Origin: Leptodontidium sp. MPI-SDFR-AT-0119
Lineage: Eukaryota > Ascomycota > Leotiomycetes > Helotiales > Leptodontidiaceae
DNA length: 64,000 bases
Assembly: GCA_020726505.1 (NCBI GenBank)
Contig: JAHLEZ010000031.1
Span: 62,001-126,000, forward strand
Reading direction: 5' to 3'
The notes under the pieces were generated by a model that was not told where the DNA came from, did no database searches, and worked only from the letters and a program-made list of their open reading frames with translations. This document shows positions 9,226 to 21,000 of the stretch, piece after piece. Every line of letters begins with the position of its first letter. Position 1 is the stretch's first letter. The translations under genes and the position numbers were made by a program.

Positions 9226-11400
9226 AGGCACAGAATTGCATTGCAAATCTACGAATAAACTACAATACAAGTAGGGCCAGCAACCTCCCTACCACGCTTT
9301 CCCGCAGGCCCGGTAAGACTATTGCCCCGAAAGGCTCACTCCTGGCCGCCTGCTTCGAGAGGAAGGTCCAGGACCAAAACCTTCCTCTACGCCCTCTGCC
9401 CTGTTTGTTCCTTAAGCCTGTATTAACGCGCAGCCCACTGCCCCGTTCTGCCTACAGACCGACACGCGCATCCGTCCTCTCAGGCCATATAGACAGTGTC
9501 TCTGTCGCTGCCATTATATGCCACGCCCCACGGCTGTGAACCGCTTCGCGTTACCTTGCCAGGTCTCCCCTCACAGCAAGGCCGACCGTGTCTCGCAGAG
9601 GTTGCCCTATTGTCCCTATACCCCTAGCTAGGCAGCATAGTATGGTGTTTCCCCTCTACTAACCAAAGTGTTGCTTCCTCTTCCCCGCCTGCTTTGCCAG
9701 TTCTCCCTCTCCCGCTAGCCTGTACTCCCATATCCATAGTCTAAACCGCCAGCGCTCGCCAGAGCTGTAATCATAGAGCCGGGCCTGCCTCTGCAGTAGA
9801 GTTCCTCCGTACCGTGCTGTTAGGGACTCTGCCATTCGAGAGAGAGTATAGCGGCTGTGTATCGTCCCCCTAGAATCCCCCCCTATAGCTACGCCTCTAC
9901 CTCCCGCCGCTCAATATCCAGACTACAATACGTTCGTTTAACAAGAGCTCGTCAGATCGTTCGATTAACTAGAGCTTCGACGGGTCCTTCAGGTGACGTT
10001 CGACGCGCGCGCGCCGCCCATGCCCTCCAGCGAAAATTCTGCAATACACCCCAGAGGTGTCCTGTCGTACGACTAGGCATCGGTTCCACGTCGATATAAT
10101 CGAGGGCCTGTACCCTAAGTCAGGTAATCGTACGTCGGATGGTTTTCATACCCATTTTGATGGTAGTCCTCTGTTCTGATGTGGCCACGTCGCCGTCGCT
10201 AATGGAGGGGGACGAGGCCTCCACCGACGACCACAACACCACAACAGCTCCATCCAATGCGCTTGTCTCCCGTTGGCTCTACGATAATATTACAATCATA
10301 GGTTCGTAGCCAGCACCACGGACAGGTGGGAGTTCGACTTTGCTGGCCTATTGTTCATACAGTCGCTAACATAATCGGCTTCCCGTCGAACTCACTGTGA
10401 AAATTCAGCGGCCGCTCGCTAGACAGGGATAATTCAAAAATGTCGCACTCGCTTATCTCGCCAATGATGTGCATAGATTCCTAAGCGGTTAACCGAATGA
10501 ATAACTTAGTTAGACATTCGAACGTGGCGCAAGATGAGGCTGAACGCAGCAAGCGGCGAAACGTTCTGAAGGTGCAATATGATTAATCCATAACACCTAG
10601 CGGCAAACCGTTTACGTGCTATAAATCTGATTTAGTGATACTTCTATAACAGGGATATCTACAAGCTTCTTACTAGAATAGGCTAAGATCTTAGGCACGC
10701 ATCCACGGGAATGTTCGAGTCAAACTCAGTTATGCATTTGCAAGTCTCCGAGACTAAAATAATGCAAAAGTTACTGGCAGTCTTTGTATGTCGACTCAAG
10801 AACCAGAAATGACTTCTAGCCGAAGCCAGGGAACTGTTAGCATGTGATGTGTGACTAGTGAGTCACATGATGAATTACATAAGGAGGTGGCATTTCTACC
10901 TAATTTGCAGTTCTGTGGACTACTGCTGCCTGTCGTTCAGATGCTCTACATAAGCATCAATAGCTGTAGTCTCAATACGATAACTCAAACCAAATTCATG
11001 AATCGACATATGTGCCAAGGGCTGACAAGCCCGGCTGTTCGGTCGCAAGGCCGGCTAGTGCCGCGCCTTTTCCCGATCCAGACATTCAATGGTGTACTGT
11101 AAAAGCGATGTTCTTCATGCTGTCAGATCGAGGAATAATTGCAAGATACCATCTAAGTATAAGATGGCATTCTTTATACCATGCACGGTTGTTACCCTGA
11201 CGAGCATAGTCACAGATGCTGAGCGTATGGGCAGGGTTCGACTGGTTTCCGGAGGGTTCATGGTATTATTTACTAAAGCAAGAGCAAGAGATGCTGATTT
11301 CTAGACCTGCAATTATTAGTTCTAGAGTGACTTCACATTTAGAGAGACTTACAGCCGAAGGCGTTTGTGCCAAAGTTGCCACGCAAGGTTTCCTCAGTGC
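9226..11400. other. unassigned region, no gene recognised
   Basis: The first 1 kb (to about 10300) is GC-rich, with many CCT/GCC runs and a few short frames that resemble no family I know. After 10400 it becomes more AT-rich. No LTRs, inverted repeats or conserved motifs stood out. It may be decayed transposon or old intergenic DNA. Confidence 0.4.
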
Positions 11401-11407
11401 TTTCTTG

Positions 11408-11883
11408 CTGGTAACATCATTGTGCACAACGACCCCGCTCAGAAGGCCGCCATTGCATTCATCTGCATCTACATCTTTTTCTTTGCTTCTACCTGGGGTC
11501 CTGTTGCTTGGGTCGTCACCGGCGAGATCTTCCCCCTCAAGGTCCGCGCCAAGTCCCTCTCCATGACCACCGCCACGAACTGGCTCCTCAACTGGGCTAT
11601 CGCATACTCAACTCCCTATCTCGTCAACTGGGGTCCAGGAAATGCCAATCTCCAATCCAAGATTTTCTTCATCTGGGGCGGATGCTGTCTCGTCTGCGTC
11701 ATCTTCGTCTACTTCATGATCTATGAGACTAAGGGCCTTACGCTGGAGCAGGTTGATGAGCTGTATGGCGAGGTTAGTGTGGCCAAGGATAGTATCGGCT
11801 GGGTTCCTACTGTTACTTTCAGGGAAATTCAGGATGGGAAGGGACATGAGAAGGTGGAGCATGAGGAGGCGACGAAGGTGTGA
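11408..11883 (+). pseudogene. MFS sugar transporter, C-terminal relic
   Basis: About 155 residues form the last third of a fungal hexose/monosaccharide transporter. They start at NIIVHNDPAQKAA, then membrane segment AFICIYIFFFASTWGPVAWV, the loop EIFPLKVRAKSLSMTTATNW, two more membrane segments, and the sugar-porter end YETKGLTLEQVDELYGEV. The first nine or so helices are missing and no upstream exon can be found, so this is a truncated relic rather than a working permease. The 3' end and stop are intact. It faces the Zn2Cys6 gene tail-to-tail. Confidence 0.85.
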
Positions 11884-12157
11884 GCGGCTGGTTGGTGGCT
11901 AGAAAAGACTTAGCTGGAGATGGAGTAGAATAGCGATGTCGTGACATTAGTTGGGATGATTGAGGCTAGAATTTAGAACTAGAGGTATGTCGAAATAGAT
12001 AATGCTTAGGCAAAACCTACAATAGAATATATCTCCATGTCTTCGTGGATCGTGTAAGATCCTTTCCCCGTTGCGTCAGTTCAAACAGACATATTATGTT
12101 TTGTGAGAGTTTTCATTCTTAGGGGCAGATCCACGATCAACCGAAAAACGTTTCATT

Positions 12158-14223
12158 TCAAGATTCGGTGTTGATATATTGTGATAAAATATCCCCTGTC
12201 ATCATCAACGAAGGACTTTTCGTGACAGCTTCACCATTTTTAAACATGATTTTCGCATCCTGGAAACATGAAATAACCGCCGGTGCGATCGCGTACCGTA
12301 GACAAGGTGCCTGGGCCCCTTTGTAAGCGGCCAGTGTTGTGATGAAAAGACTGTAGCATGTCAGCACACGAGCCATAAAACCCGCCTCTCGGATTTCCAG
12401 CATTCAGACTCACCTAGCGTAGAAATTCCAAGGAGTATGCGGGCAAGATTCAATTGTTGTGGATATGCTTGAGACGAGACCTACATATGCGTCGAAGAAG
12501 CGCGAGCAGTCTGCGAGACTGGTCTCAGGTGCGGCATCAAGATACAAAATGCTGTAGACCGCAGGCCAATACGTCGAAATCAGACATTGGTAGAATTGCA
12601 TCTCTAGGAACCTCGCCGCTGCTGCTTGGCTAGAGGAATCACTAGCTGTGGAACCTGGAGCTGTCGCATCTGTCGGGACTGAAAACCCTCTTTGACGATC
12701 GAATTTGAGACTACTGGGAAGATGTTCATGCCAATTCTCCAACTGATTTCCGAGCTCGTTGGCGATGATCGGAGCGTAGACTTCCTTATTGTTGAAGAGT
12801 ACCACAGAATCGAAGCAGCGTCGCATCATTCGGCACATGGATATCGCTGCGAGGAAGTACGCTTTTGTGTCATTGGAGGTGAGAGCAGATAGACCCATGG
12901 GCTCGGACTGTTCGAACATGTATCTCTGGTTTTCGTGGAAAGGTTCCCAAGAGTCATGGATACCTGGAAGAAGAATCCGGTCGTCGAATTTCCAGATGTT
13001 GCTTTCAGGCATGTCCATATGGTAGCCAAGTTCTCTGAGAATGGGATATTAGTTTCCTGAGTAAAAGTGGGGTGGAAGAGGGGATGCTGACGTTTCAATC
13101 AGGAGTATGGACCAAAATATCCTTCGCAGAAGTTCCATAGACCTACTATCGTCGTCATACAGGTGGCTATGTTCAACCAGTCAGACTGAGATCGAAGGTG
13201 AAAATGGGGCAGGATATACCATTTGAACAATGCCTGCGTTTTGCAAGAAGCCATGAGCACGAAGTCATGCGCCTGGCATGGCTTCCCTATGCAATTATAG
13301 TAGACGGCTAGGAGGAGGAGACATTGAGCGCTTCTCAAGCTAAATTCTAAATGAACATTGTGAAGCATTGCGAGGGCTTTCCCGATGTACCTGGCGTCTG
13401 GGCGTTTGGAATACGCTGTGGCGAGAGACGAACAGCGGCACACAGAACCGATAGCTGCGACAATGAGGACAAGGCAGTGGTCTGTACTAGTACTTCGGTC
13501 ACTGCCTCTATTTTTCGAGATACGAGCTGAAGAAATCCTGATGGAGAACGGGATACCAGTGTTGCATCCTGCAGTAGAAGTATCCAAAAGCACTTGATAA
13601 TGGTAAGCTGTTGCCAGACCAGAGTGATGTAAGCGAAACATCTCACCTAATTGCTTCCTCATACTGGAAACTGGACTCGCTTGGCAAAGACGGAGGTGTC
13701 ATCATGCTTGGATCAGTCCTCTCAGCTACAACCATCCTCGCAGATAACTTGGGATCCAATCCCAGCAAGCACATCGTGGAGGGAGTCTGAATCGTCATGA
13801 ACGGGAACTCTCTTCTCCAGCTCCGGCTGATGATAGACTCATCCATAGGATATTGATCGTTTCCAATGGCACTGTAGCCTTTCGAGCTGCCCATGATCAC
13901 GTAATTAGGATCAAGACGATCAAGACTCTGCATGGAGACCAGGTTGAACACATCCTCGAGGCGCGATCTGATCGCCTGGATGTCGAGTTCATTCCTATGA
14001 CGATATGAGCTTCTGATTGACTCGATACCAGGGACAGGAGGTTGAAAAAATACTTTGTTGGAGCTGGAGTCAATGGATCTCGGTACTTGCATATTATGTC
14101 GTGATCTTCACAGAACGAACAGCTGGGTTTGCGACCATCGCATTTCGTGCGTCGTGAGCGGCACATCTCACAGGCTAAGGTCGCTCGTGGCCGAGCTCTT
14201 GGAGCGCTCATATTAGTCGCCAT
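12158..14223 (-). CDS. Zn(2)Cys(6) fungal transcription factor
   Basis: A nuclear DNA-binding regulator. Exon 1 begins at 14223 and holds the binuclear zinc cluster ACEMCRSRRTKCDGRKPSC plus SFCEDHDIIC (six Cys, about residues 18-45). About seven exons can be linked. Exon 1 is 14054-14223 and exon 2 13647-14012. Next is a block with HWYPVLHQDFF and STDHCLVLIVAAIGSVC, then the middle homology region (LHNVHLEFSLRSAQCLLLLA; MELLRRIFWSILLIE), then 12410-13018 (LGYHMDMPESNIWKFDDRIL) and a last exon ending at 12158. Several inferred introns are very short (37-54 nt), so exact joins are uncertain. The arrangement is complete and typical of the fungal-specific TF domain. The target genes are unknown; the only adjacent metabolic gene is the broken transporter. 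Confidence 0.85.
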
Positions 14224-14397
14224 TCCAACGGTAAAATCGCGGTTGCAGGACAGTCGCTGCTGATGACATTGGGGTACTTGGAGTGCATGCGGAGGATGCG
14301 GGGGTGCCAGTTCGCTGGAAACTTACGATGCCCTCCATAAGTGGGTGGCTTGTTGTGGGTTAAGCCCCGTAATTCCCTCTTCAGGGGCTGCGGTGTA

Positions 14398-14858
14398 ATC
14401 GTCAGCTGGCGCGGCGGGCTTCCTTAGTTCGCAGTCGCTCTCAATCAGTGCAAGCGAGTGCGGATCGGAAGCGAGTGCGGATTTTTGATTTTTTGGTGAG
14501 GAACACACCAAAAAGAAGGCTCAGGCAGGACCCCCCCCCTAAATTTTGGTGTGATAATTGCCCATACAAATCCTTCGAAAGGCATAAATACCAGATTAAG
14601 TCTCAACGCAAGTAAGTAAGTATATTAAAAAAAGTGATGCATCTATTATTTAGTTATTTGTGCATATGTATATCAAGTTTTTATTATGATATCTTTTAAT
14701 TACGTAGAGTTATTCCTTTTTAAAGTCGTAATACTACGAAAAATCGTCTGATTTCCTCACCAAAAAATCAAAAATCCGCACTCGCTTCCGATCCGCACTC
14801 GCTTGCACTGACTGAGAGCGACTGCGAACTAAGGAAGCCCGCCGCGCCAGCTGACGAT
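14398..14858. mobile_element. MITE with about 106-bp terminal inverted repeats, TA target duplication
   Basis: The left arm 14398-14503 (ATCGTCAGCTGGCGCGGCGG...) is the near-perfect reverse complement of 14753-14858, with one mismatch seen (CAATCAG against CAGTCAG). TA dinucleotides at 14396-14397 and 14859-14860 give the duplicated target. The 250-bp middle is AT-rich and non-coding. TA target and long TIRs indicate a Tc1/mariner-type non-autonomous element. It sits 175 bp upstream of the Zn2Cys6 start codon. Confidence 0.92.
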
Positions 14859-14860
14859 TA

Positions 14861-16001
14861 GCGAATGGCAGCCATTTGCCACCTGAAGACCGCCCTCCGA
14901 GAACTGTCAAAAATGAATGCACCGTGCTTGTGCGCCTCTAACAACTGTCGCAAGCCACTTTGTCTTTTTGCCTTTTCAAAAGTGGAGAGAGACTGCCAAT
15001 GGAAACATGTAGAACTACCGCTGGCATGATGCTCGTGTTGCTGGAGTAAGGGAGTAGTTATGTCCCAATCTACTCGGGCGCGTTTTTAGTCATGTCAGTG
15101 GGGCATGGCCCCAACCCCTTTTTTTTACTCTAAACCTCTAAACTTACCAACTTCACTTATCAATTATTCAACTAAAAATGGCTCAAATCATAAGATTTTG
15201 GTGTTAGTAGATTCCCCTGATCTATGCGATTAATATGCTAACTTTTGGAGTCTGTCCTCTTAACTTCCCTGACGAGAATCTTCGACCTGAAGTTGGTGAT
15301 ATCGTAACCTTTGAGGAACGGACTTCCGATACCAACCAAAGCGAAGGAGTAGCTATAAAAGTAGGAGATTTGTTTGCAGGATGGGTGAGAACGAATCATA
15401 TTAGCTTTTTGCGTACTTATCTGCGTGTGGAAAGAAATATGCGTGGTATAATTGAGACGTGTGAGCTGAAGGAGTGGGAGCAAGGTGGAGGGGACAACTT
15501 TGCAGGCTTTGTCCATTGGCTTCCATTGCCACCCATCCTGCTCCAGCCCATGTGTGATCGTGATCGGTATTTGTATATGCGGCGCCCGCGAAGACTGGTC
15601 GGATGCATTCTGCCCCGTCGTCGATGGATGCGAAGGAGCCACCAGCGCGGGGCGTCGGCAATGACCTCGAAAACTCGGTTATGTAATCAGTGCGGGGAGA
15701 CTTAACCGTCTCCACTTTTCGTTGAAGTCGACAATGGATCGAACATGGGTGCTAGCCTACGGCTCACACGAAGCCTTCGAAATTGAGTAGAATAAATATA
15801 TTAATTAAGACATATTAGACTTTGCAGTTGACAAGTATAAGGTTGATGAAATCGTCAAAGTGTCAGCCGTGACACACGGTCAGCCGGCCCAACCAATGCG
15901 AACACGTGATATATAAAAAAAATTCGAAACACCAGGTACGATCAAGTAATAGAAATAAACGGCTTTTATATACCTATATATTAGAAGAAGACATAATGGA
16001 G
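14861..16001. other. unassigned region
   Basis: Mostly AT-rich. An open frame at 15235-15705 (+) of 156 residues shows no family I recognise and has a low-complexity Arg-rich end, so I do not call it a gene. A polypyrimidine stretch lies at about 15120. Confidence 0.35.
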
Positions 16002-16390
16002 TTACAGGATACGCCTCCTTTTGGTAACCGGGCTGTTGTTCAGGCTCGAGGTGCTTGGAGCACCGGCTTGCAACCTCCATATCTTCAGCAGCCGGAAGGT
16101 CGGGCCAGAGACAGTCTTCCCCGACTTGTTTGTAAGACGTAGCTACCAAACCAGGCTTGAACGGCGACCCTGTCACCAGCGGTAAACCGAGAGACATCTA
16201 TGCTGTCGCCGTCTTGGTCGTCGTCTGTAGCTTTTCCGTCGAAGGCAATGGGAAAGGGGTCACCAGGTGTAAAAGAAGGTGAGATGATATCTGACTCAGC
16301 CACCTTAACACGCAAGGGATTTACAACAGTGAGGTTCTTATCCCGCCAGCAAATCAAGACCTTTAAGACCTCTAGAGATCGTTCCTCCAC
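16002..16390 (-). pseudogene. hypothetical small basic-tailed protein, frameshifted
   Basis: The frame from 16390 reads SPSFTPGDPFPIAFDGKA, an acidic DDDQDGDSIDVS, then RFTAGDRVAVQAWFGSYVLQ. At a CGGGG run near 16110 the sense moves by one frame and continues as KTVSGPTFRLLKIWRLQAG and ends NNSPVTKRRRIL with TAA at 16002-16004. The two parts look like one protein: a beta-rich GDRVAVQAWFGSY block, a GPTFRLLK(I/L)W block and a basic nuclear-localisation-like C-terminus. I do not recognise the family; single-strand nucleic-acid binding is one possibility. The upstream part is cut by a stop just before the adjacent MITE. Confidence 0.4.
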
Positions 16391-16428
16391 TTGTAACTGT
16401 CATCTTATTTCGCATGAAGCATGCGCTA

Positions 16429-17413
16429 AGTCCCCACCCCACTATTCCGGACACCCCCCCATTCCGGACACCTTTTACACCAAAATCAACGATTTTCACT
16501 TAATAATATCTTTATAAAACGTTAATAAAAATTTATAAAATTAATAAAATATAATATATATATATATATTATTTTAAATATAATATATAAGCTAGTTCTA
16601 ATCAGGCAATTCTTGTTATTTTAAATTTTTAAAAACACTATACAAAAGTTGTGACGCTTGCCCTAGAAAGACGGCAATCACGTGTAACTGACGCCTCACA
16701 TATCAACACAAGACATATGACGATACCAAGCATCAACTTAGAATCTACAACTACAGAGGAAAGAAGGTAAGGAGAGTAGAGGTCTATATACAAAAGGTCG
16801 GTATGTCTAGCACCATGGTAATCTCGGTACGTCCCATTCGGGAAGTACTAAGTGGAGCCGGTGGAAATGAGGCTCTAGGCATCGCCGGTCGTCACAAAAG
16901 TGACTAAAATTAATTTATGATTAAACGAATATAAATACTTTAAAAAAGGACGATTATAACCGATAAGACTACTGATTTAAGATTTTCAATTATTAGATAA
17001 TTCTATTAGTAGTTGTTAATATACATTAGAATAGACTCTTTCAGACCCCTGTAAAACAGTTATTTTAAAATTACAAGATAACTACTAATAGAATTGCTTA
17101 GTAATAGAAAAACTATTGTAAGGACTCTATTTATTATTATATATATTAATTTCAAGTACTTATAATTATAAAATTAAAAGTTATTTTTAGTTACTTTTAT
17201 ATAGTGTTTTTTGAATTTTAAATTAACGAGAATTACCTAATTGAAACTAGCTTAAAGTAAATAAGCGAGGTCGTATATATATAAATATTATATATTATTA
17301 ATTTTATAAGTTTTTATTAACGTTTTATAAAGATATTATTAAGTGAAAATCGTTGATTTTGGTGTAAAAGGTGTCCGGAATGGGGGGGTGTCCAGAATGG
17401 TGGGGTGGGGACT
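16429..17413. mobile_element. 985-bp MITE (pogo/mariner type), TIR AGTCCCCACCCCAC, TA target
   Basis: The ends are AGTCCCCACCCCACTATTCC at 16429 and its reverse complement ending at 17413, flanked by TA (16427-16428 and 17414-17415). The inverted repeats extend more than 200 bp inwards with growing divergence, and both arms carry GTTTTATAAAGATATTATTAA-type and CTAGTT..AATT..GGTAATTCT-type segments. The interior (about 16645-17200) is non-coding and itself contains a small inverted repeat (AATTCTATTAGTAGTT near 17000 and its complement near 17085). No transposase remains, so it is non-autonomous. Confidence 0.9.
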
Positions 17414-17415
17414 TA

Positions 17416-17649
17416 GTCTAGCGCTTGATTTGATTCGAAATATGGTTGGTTTGTTCATAAGCGAAGTATATATGTTTCGAATCGAAAAAAGAAAGGCCAC
17501 CATTATACATATAAATAACATTAAACATTATAGTTCAGGAACATACAGGCATCTTTACTATCCAGTTAAACCCCTAACCCTACCCCCTCCCCTCTTAACG
17601 CACCGGAACCACGGCCCACTGAGAAGAAAACTTTAATGTAGCTTCCTGC
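17416..17649. other. short spacer between MITE and LINE
   Basis: AT-rich sequence with no recognised feature. The LINE 5' end lies within or just after this stretch. Confidence 0.4.
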
Positions 17650-17691
17650 TGAGTCGGAGAACCATACTGGCTGACTTCCCGGGAAAAACGA

Positions 17692-18066
17692 ATGGACCCC
17701 AATCAACTCCACGGCTCAGTCATAATCTCCTTTCGGAAAGAAGAGGACGCCAGGAAAGCAATCCGAAACAGGCTCCAAATAGCTGGAATCAGCGCTAGGG
17801 TGGAAAAACTCCATTCTACCTCCCCTCTCATACAATGTACAAACTGCTGGGGATTCGGCCACGTGCAACAATACTGCAAAAGAACCCCAATATGCAGAAT
17901 ATGTGCAAAGGAACATGCAACACAGCAGCACCACTGCCCGAACTGCCAAACCGCTGGGAAATCATGCCAACACACCACATTCAAATGCGCTAACTGCGGA
18001 GGCAGCCATTCAGCGGACAGTAAGAGATGCGAACTCTCCCCCTCTCACCCTACGGAGAAAGCATGA
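17692..18066 (+). pseudogene. LINE family B ORF1 (gag-like) C-terminal part with CCHC knuckles
   Basis: About 124 residues. An RNA-binding-like start (VIISFRKEEDARKAIRN) is followed by three zinc knuckles: CTNCWGFGHVQQYC, CRICAKEHATQQHHC and CANCGGSHSADSKRC. Coding sense also extends a little upstream of the ATG (GEPYWLTSREKR), so this Met is probably internal to a longer, truncated ORF1. Its TGA (18064-18066) overlaps the ORF2 ATG (18063-18065) as ATGA. Confidence 0.85.
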
Positions 18067-21000
18067 TAGACACCGCTGTCAAGATTATATCTATCAACTG
18101 CAACATCAACAACAAACCTACAGAGAACGCGCTACAGATAGCTGTAGAGTGCAAAGCAGACATAATCTTGATTCAAGAGCCATGGTTCGGCGGAGAGAGA
18201 GTCAGAAACGAATGGACGAACCTCAGCTCTACCGGCCACCCAGGCTACACGCAAATCCTCCCAAACTACGATACCAACCATCGCCCAAGAACGTTGACAT
18301 ACGTCTCCAAAACGTTTTCTCCTTCCGTCAACCTTGCCACCGACTCGCCTAATGACACAGACATTCAAGTATTAGACGTGACAGAAGGCTCTAACAAACT
18401 CCAAATCATCAACATATACAACCAAAGAGACCAAGGAGAATCAAATCAACGCACCTTCCAGAGATGCCTTAAGAACCGCCAACTACACCCACACACAATC
18501 TTAGCGGGAGACTTTAACACACACCACCCATGGTGGAACCCACTTATCGGAAACCCTAGCAAAGAAGCCGAAGACCTCGTGGAATGGCTAGAAGGGAACA
18601 ACTTAAGCTTGCTAAATAAGCCTGGGAGAATCACCTTCATTAGAGACAACGTCACTCCTTCGGTACTCGATTTAGCCTTCTCTTCTCCATTAGTTTCTGA
18701 GAGATGCGATAACTTCAAACTCAACGCAGAGCTTGCCTCTGACCATATTGGTCTCCAAATCAACATCGCTGCCAAGGACGACGACACAGTAGGAAACCCT
18801 GCCTTACAGGCTAGGTATAACATCAAAAAGGCGGATTGGGAGCTCTTTCAGAGAGAACTCATATATATCGCAACTCAAACAAGAGACCTCCACAACCTAG
18901 ATTTCGGCCCACACCTTATTACAATCAGCAACGCTCGGTCAATTGTCAGAGAGGACAACACTACACTCACGGAGCTCTTGGACAGCACAGCAGAGGCATT
19001 AACCGACGCTATAAGCAAAGCCGCCAAAATCGCCATCCCCCTGATCAAGCCAAGCGCCCATGCAAAAGCGTGGTGGACGCCAAAGCTCACCGAACTCCGC
19101 AAAGACATGTCGGCAAAACACAGACACGTGACAGCAGAAGACCACTCTACCACAGCCGCATGGTGCTCAGCTAGAAACACATATTTCACGGCAGTCAAGC
19201 AAGCCAAAACAGACCACTGGAACCAATTTCTAGAGAAGGAAGACCCCCGCTCCATCTTTACAGCCATGAAATACACTAAGGGAAACCTTGTACGCCGTAT
19301 TCCACACATCAAAAACAGACAAAATCAACTACAAACCACATTCCAAGGCAAATGCGACGCCTTTAAGCAAGCCCTGTTTCCTTTACCACCGAACGCAGAA
19401 GAACCGGAATGGGAGAACTACACAGGAAACGGCACGAGATGGGAATGGCCAAGACTTACTGTAGAAGAGCTCAAGACTGTATGTTCAGCTAAAGTCAAAT
19501 CCAAATCACTAGGACCGGACGGCATTACCCAGGATATTATCACACACGCCTACGAAGCTATCCCAGACACATTCTATAACGTATACTCTGTCCTTATGAA
19601 CCTCGGATACCATCCAAAGAGCTGGAAACAAGCAACCGGAGCTATCCTCTAGAAGCCAAACAAAGAGGACTACGCAATTCCCAAATCATACCGAATCATA
19701 ACGCTACTCAACTGCCTTGGAAAAGTAGCCGAACGAATCATAGCGCACAGACTGAGCTATTGGGCAGAAACAACGAACCTCTTACACAAGTCTCAAATGG
19801 GTGGAAGACTCAAAAAATCAGCAATCGACGCTGCTCTCTTGTTGACTAACGAAGTCGAACGGAACAAAAAGACAGGGTGGAAGTCGTCTACTCTCTTCAT
19901 GGACGTAAAGGGGGCATACGACCACGTGGCAAGACACAGACTATACCGCATCTTACAAGAGCTAGACTTCCCTCTCTACATAATCGCCTGGATTGTATCT
20001 TTCTTAATCGACAGACAACTGAGACTAGCCTTTGACGGACAAATCCAAAGCTTCGCGGCCATTAAATCAGGGGTCCCGCAAGGAAGCCCTGTCTCTCCAA
20101 TCCTATTCTTGATCTATATCAGAGACTTATTCAAATCCACAGGCGTCACGTGGATCTCGTACGTAGACGACGTCTCAATCACTACAGCCTCTCCATCAAT
20201 CAAAAAGAACGTCAGGCGACTAGAACAAGAAGCAAGGAAGATTTTCCAACTTGCTGAACACAACCAAATCGCATTCGACCTCGCAAAAACAGAGCTCTTG
20301 TACTGGAATACATCACATGACGCCCTCTCAGCTTCCATTAAGCTCCTAAATAATGAGACAATCATGCCCAAAAGCTCTGTTAAATGGCTAGGCATATACT
20401 TCGACCCGTCGCTCTCCTTTAAACACCACGTAGCAACAAAAGTAGCAAAAGCCAGAGGAGCATTCCACAGGATGGCCAGACTAGCTAACATAGGCAAAGG
20501 CCTAACTCCCTTCGCTCTGAGACAACTATATACAGCATGCGTTACGAGTATTGCAGACTACGGATCCGTGATCTGGTGGAGAGGTCAACAACAATTCATC
20601 AAGCTCTTACAAAGCCTGCAGAACATGGCGATCAGGAAAATCCTAGGAGTGTTTCGTACAGCACTAATACTACCAATGGAAGTAGAATCAGCTACCCCAC
20701 CTCCCAAAATCCGCTTAAACGATAGCAACAGAATGTACGCCTTTCGTATGCTCAAACTGTCACCTGACCACCCAATCAACAAAGCTACACAAGCGGTTGT
20801 AGCGCCGGCAGAGCCCCCTCCTAGAGAGAAAACAAAAGCGCCCTTACAACTTAAGCGCATCTATGATTCCATACGGCACCTGTATGACGATAACTCTTTG
20901 GAAAAACTCTCCCACTATCATTTCCCTCTATGGAAGCGGCAAACCTACTTTAACGTAGAGATTAGCAAGCTCCTAAAGGAAGAAGAGGCCAAAGAACATG

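Noticed and set aside
11012..11566. Several overlapping frames upstream of the sugar-transporter relic
   Set aside because: None shows transporter helices or any other motif; the coding sense begins only near 11408.
15235..15705. A 156-residue open frame (+)
   Set aside because: No family resemblance, Arg-rich end, poor start context, and an overlapping frame of similar length on the other strand.
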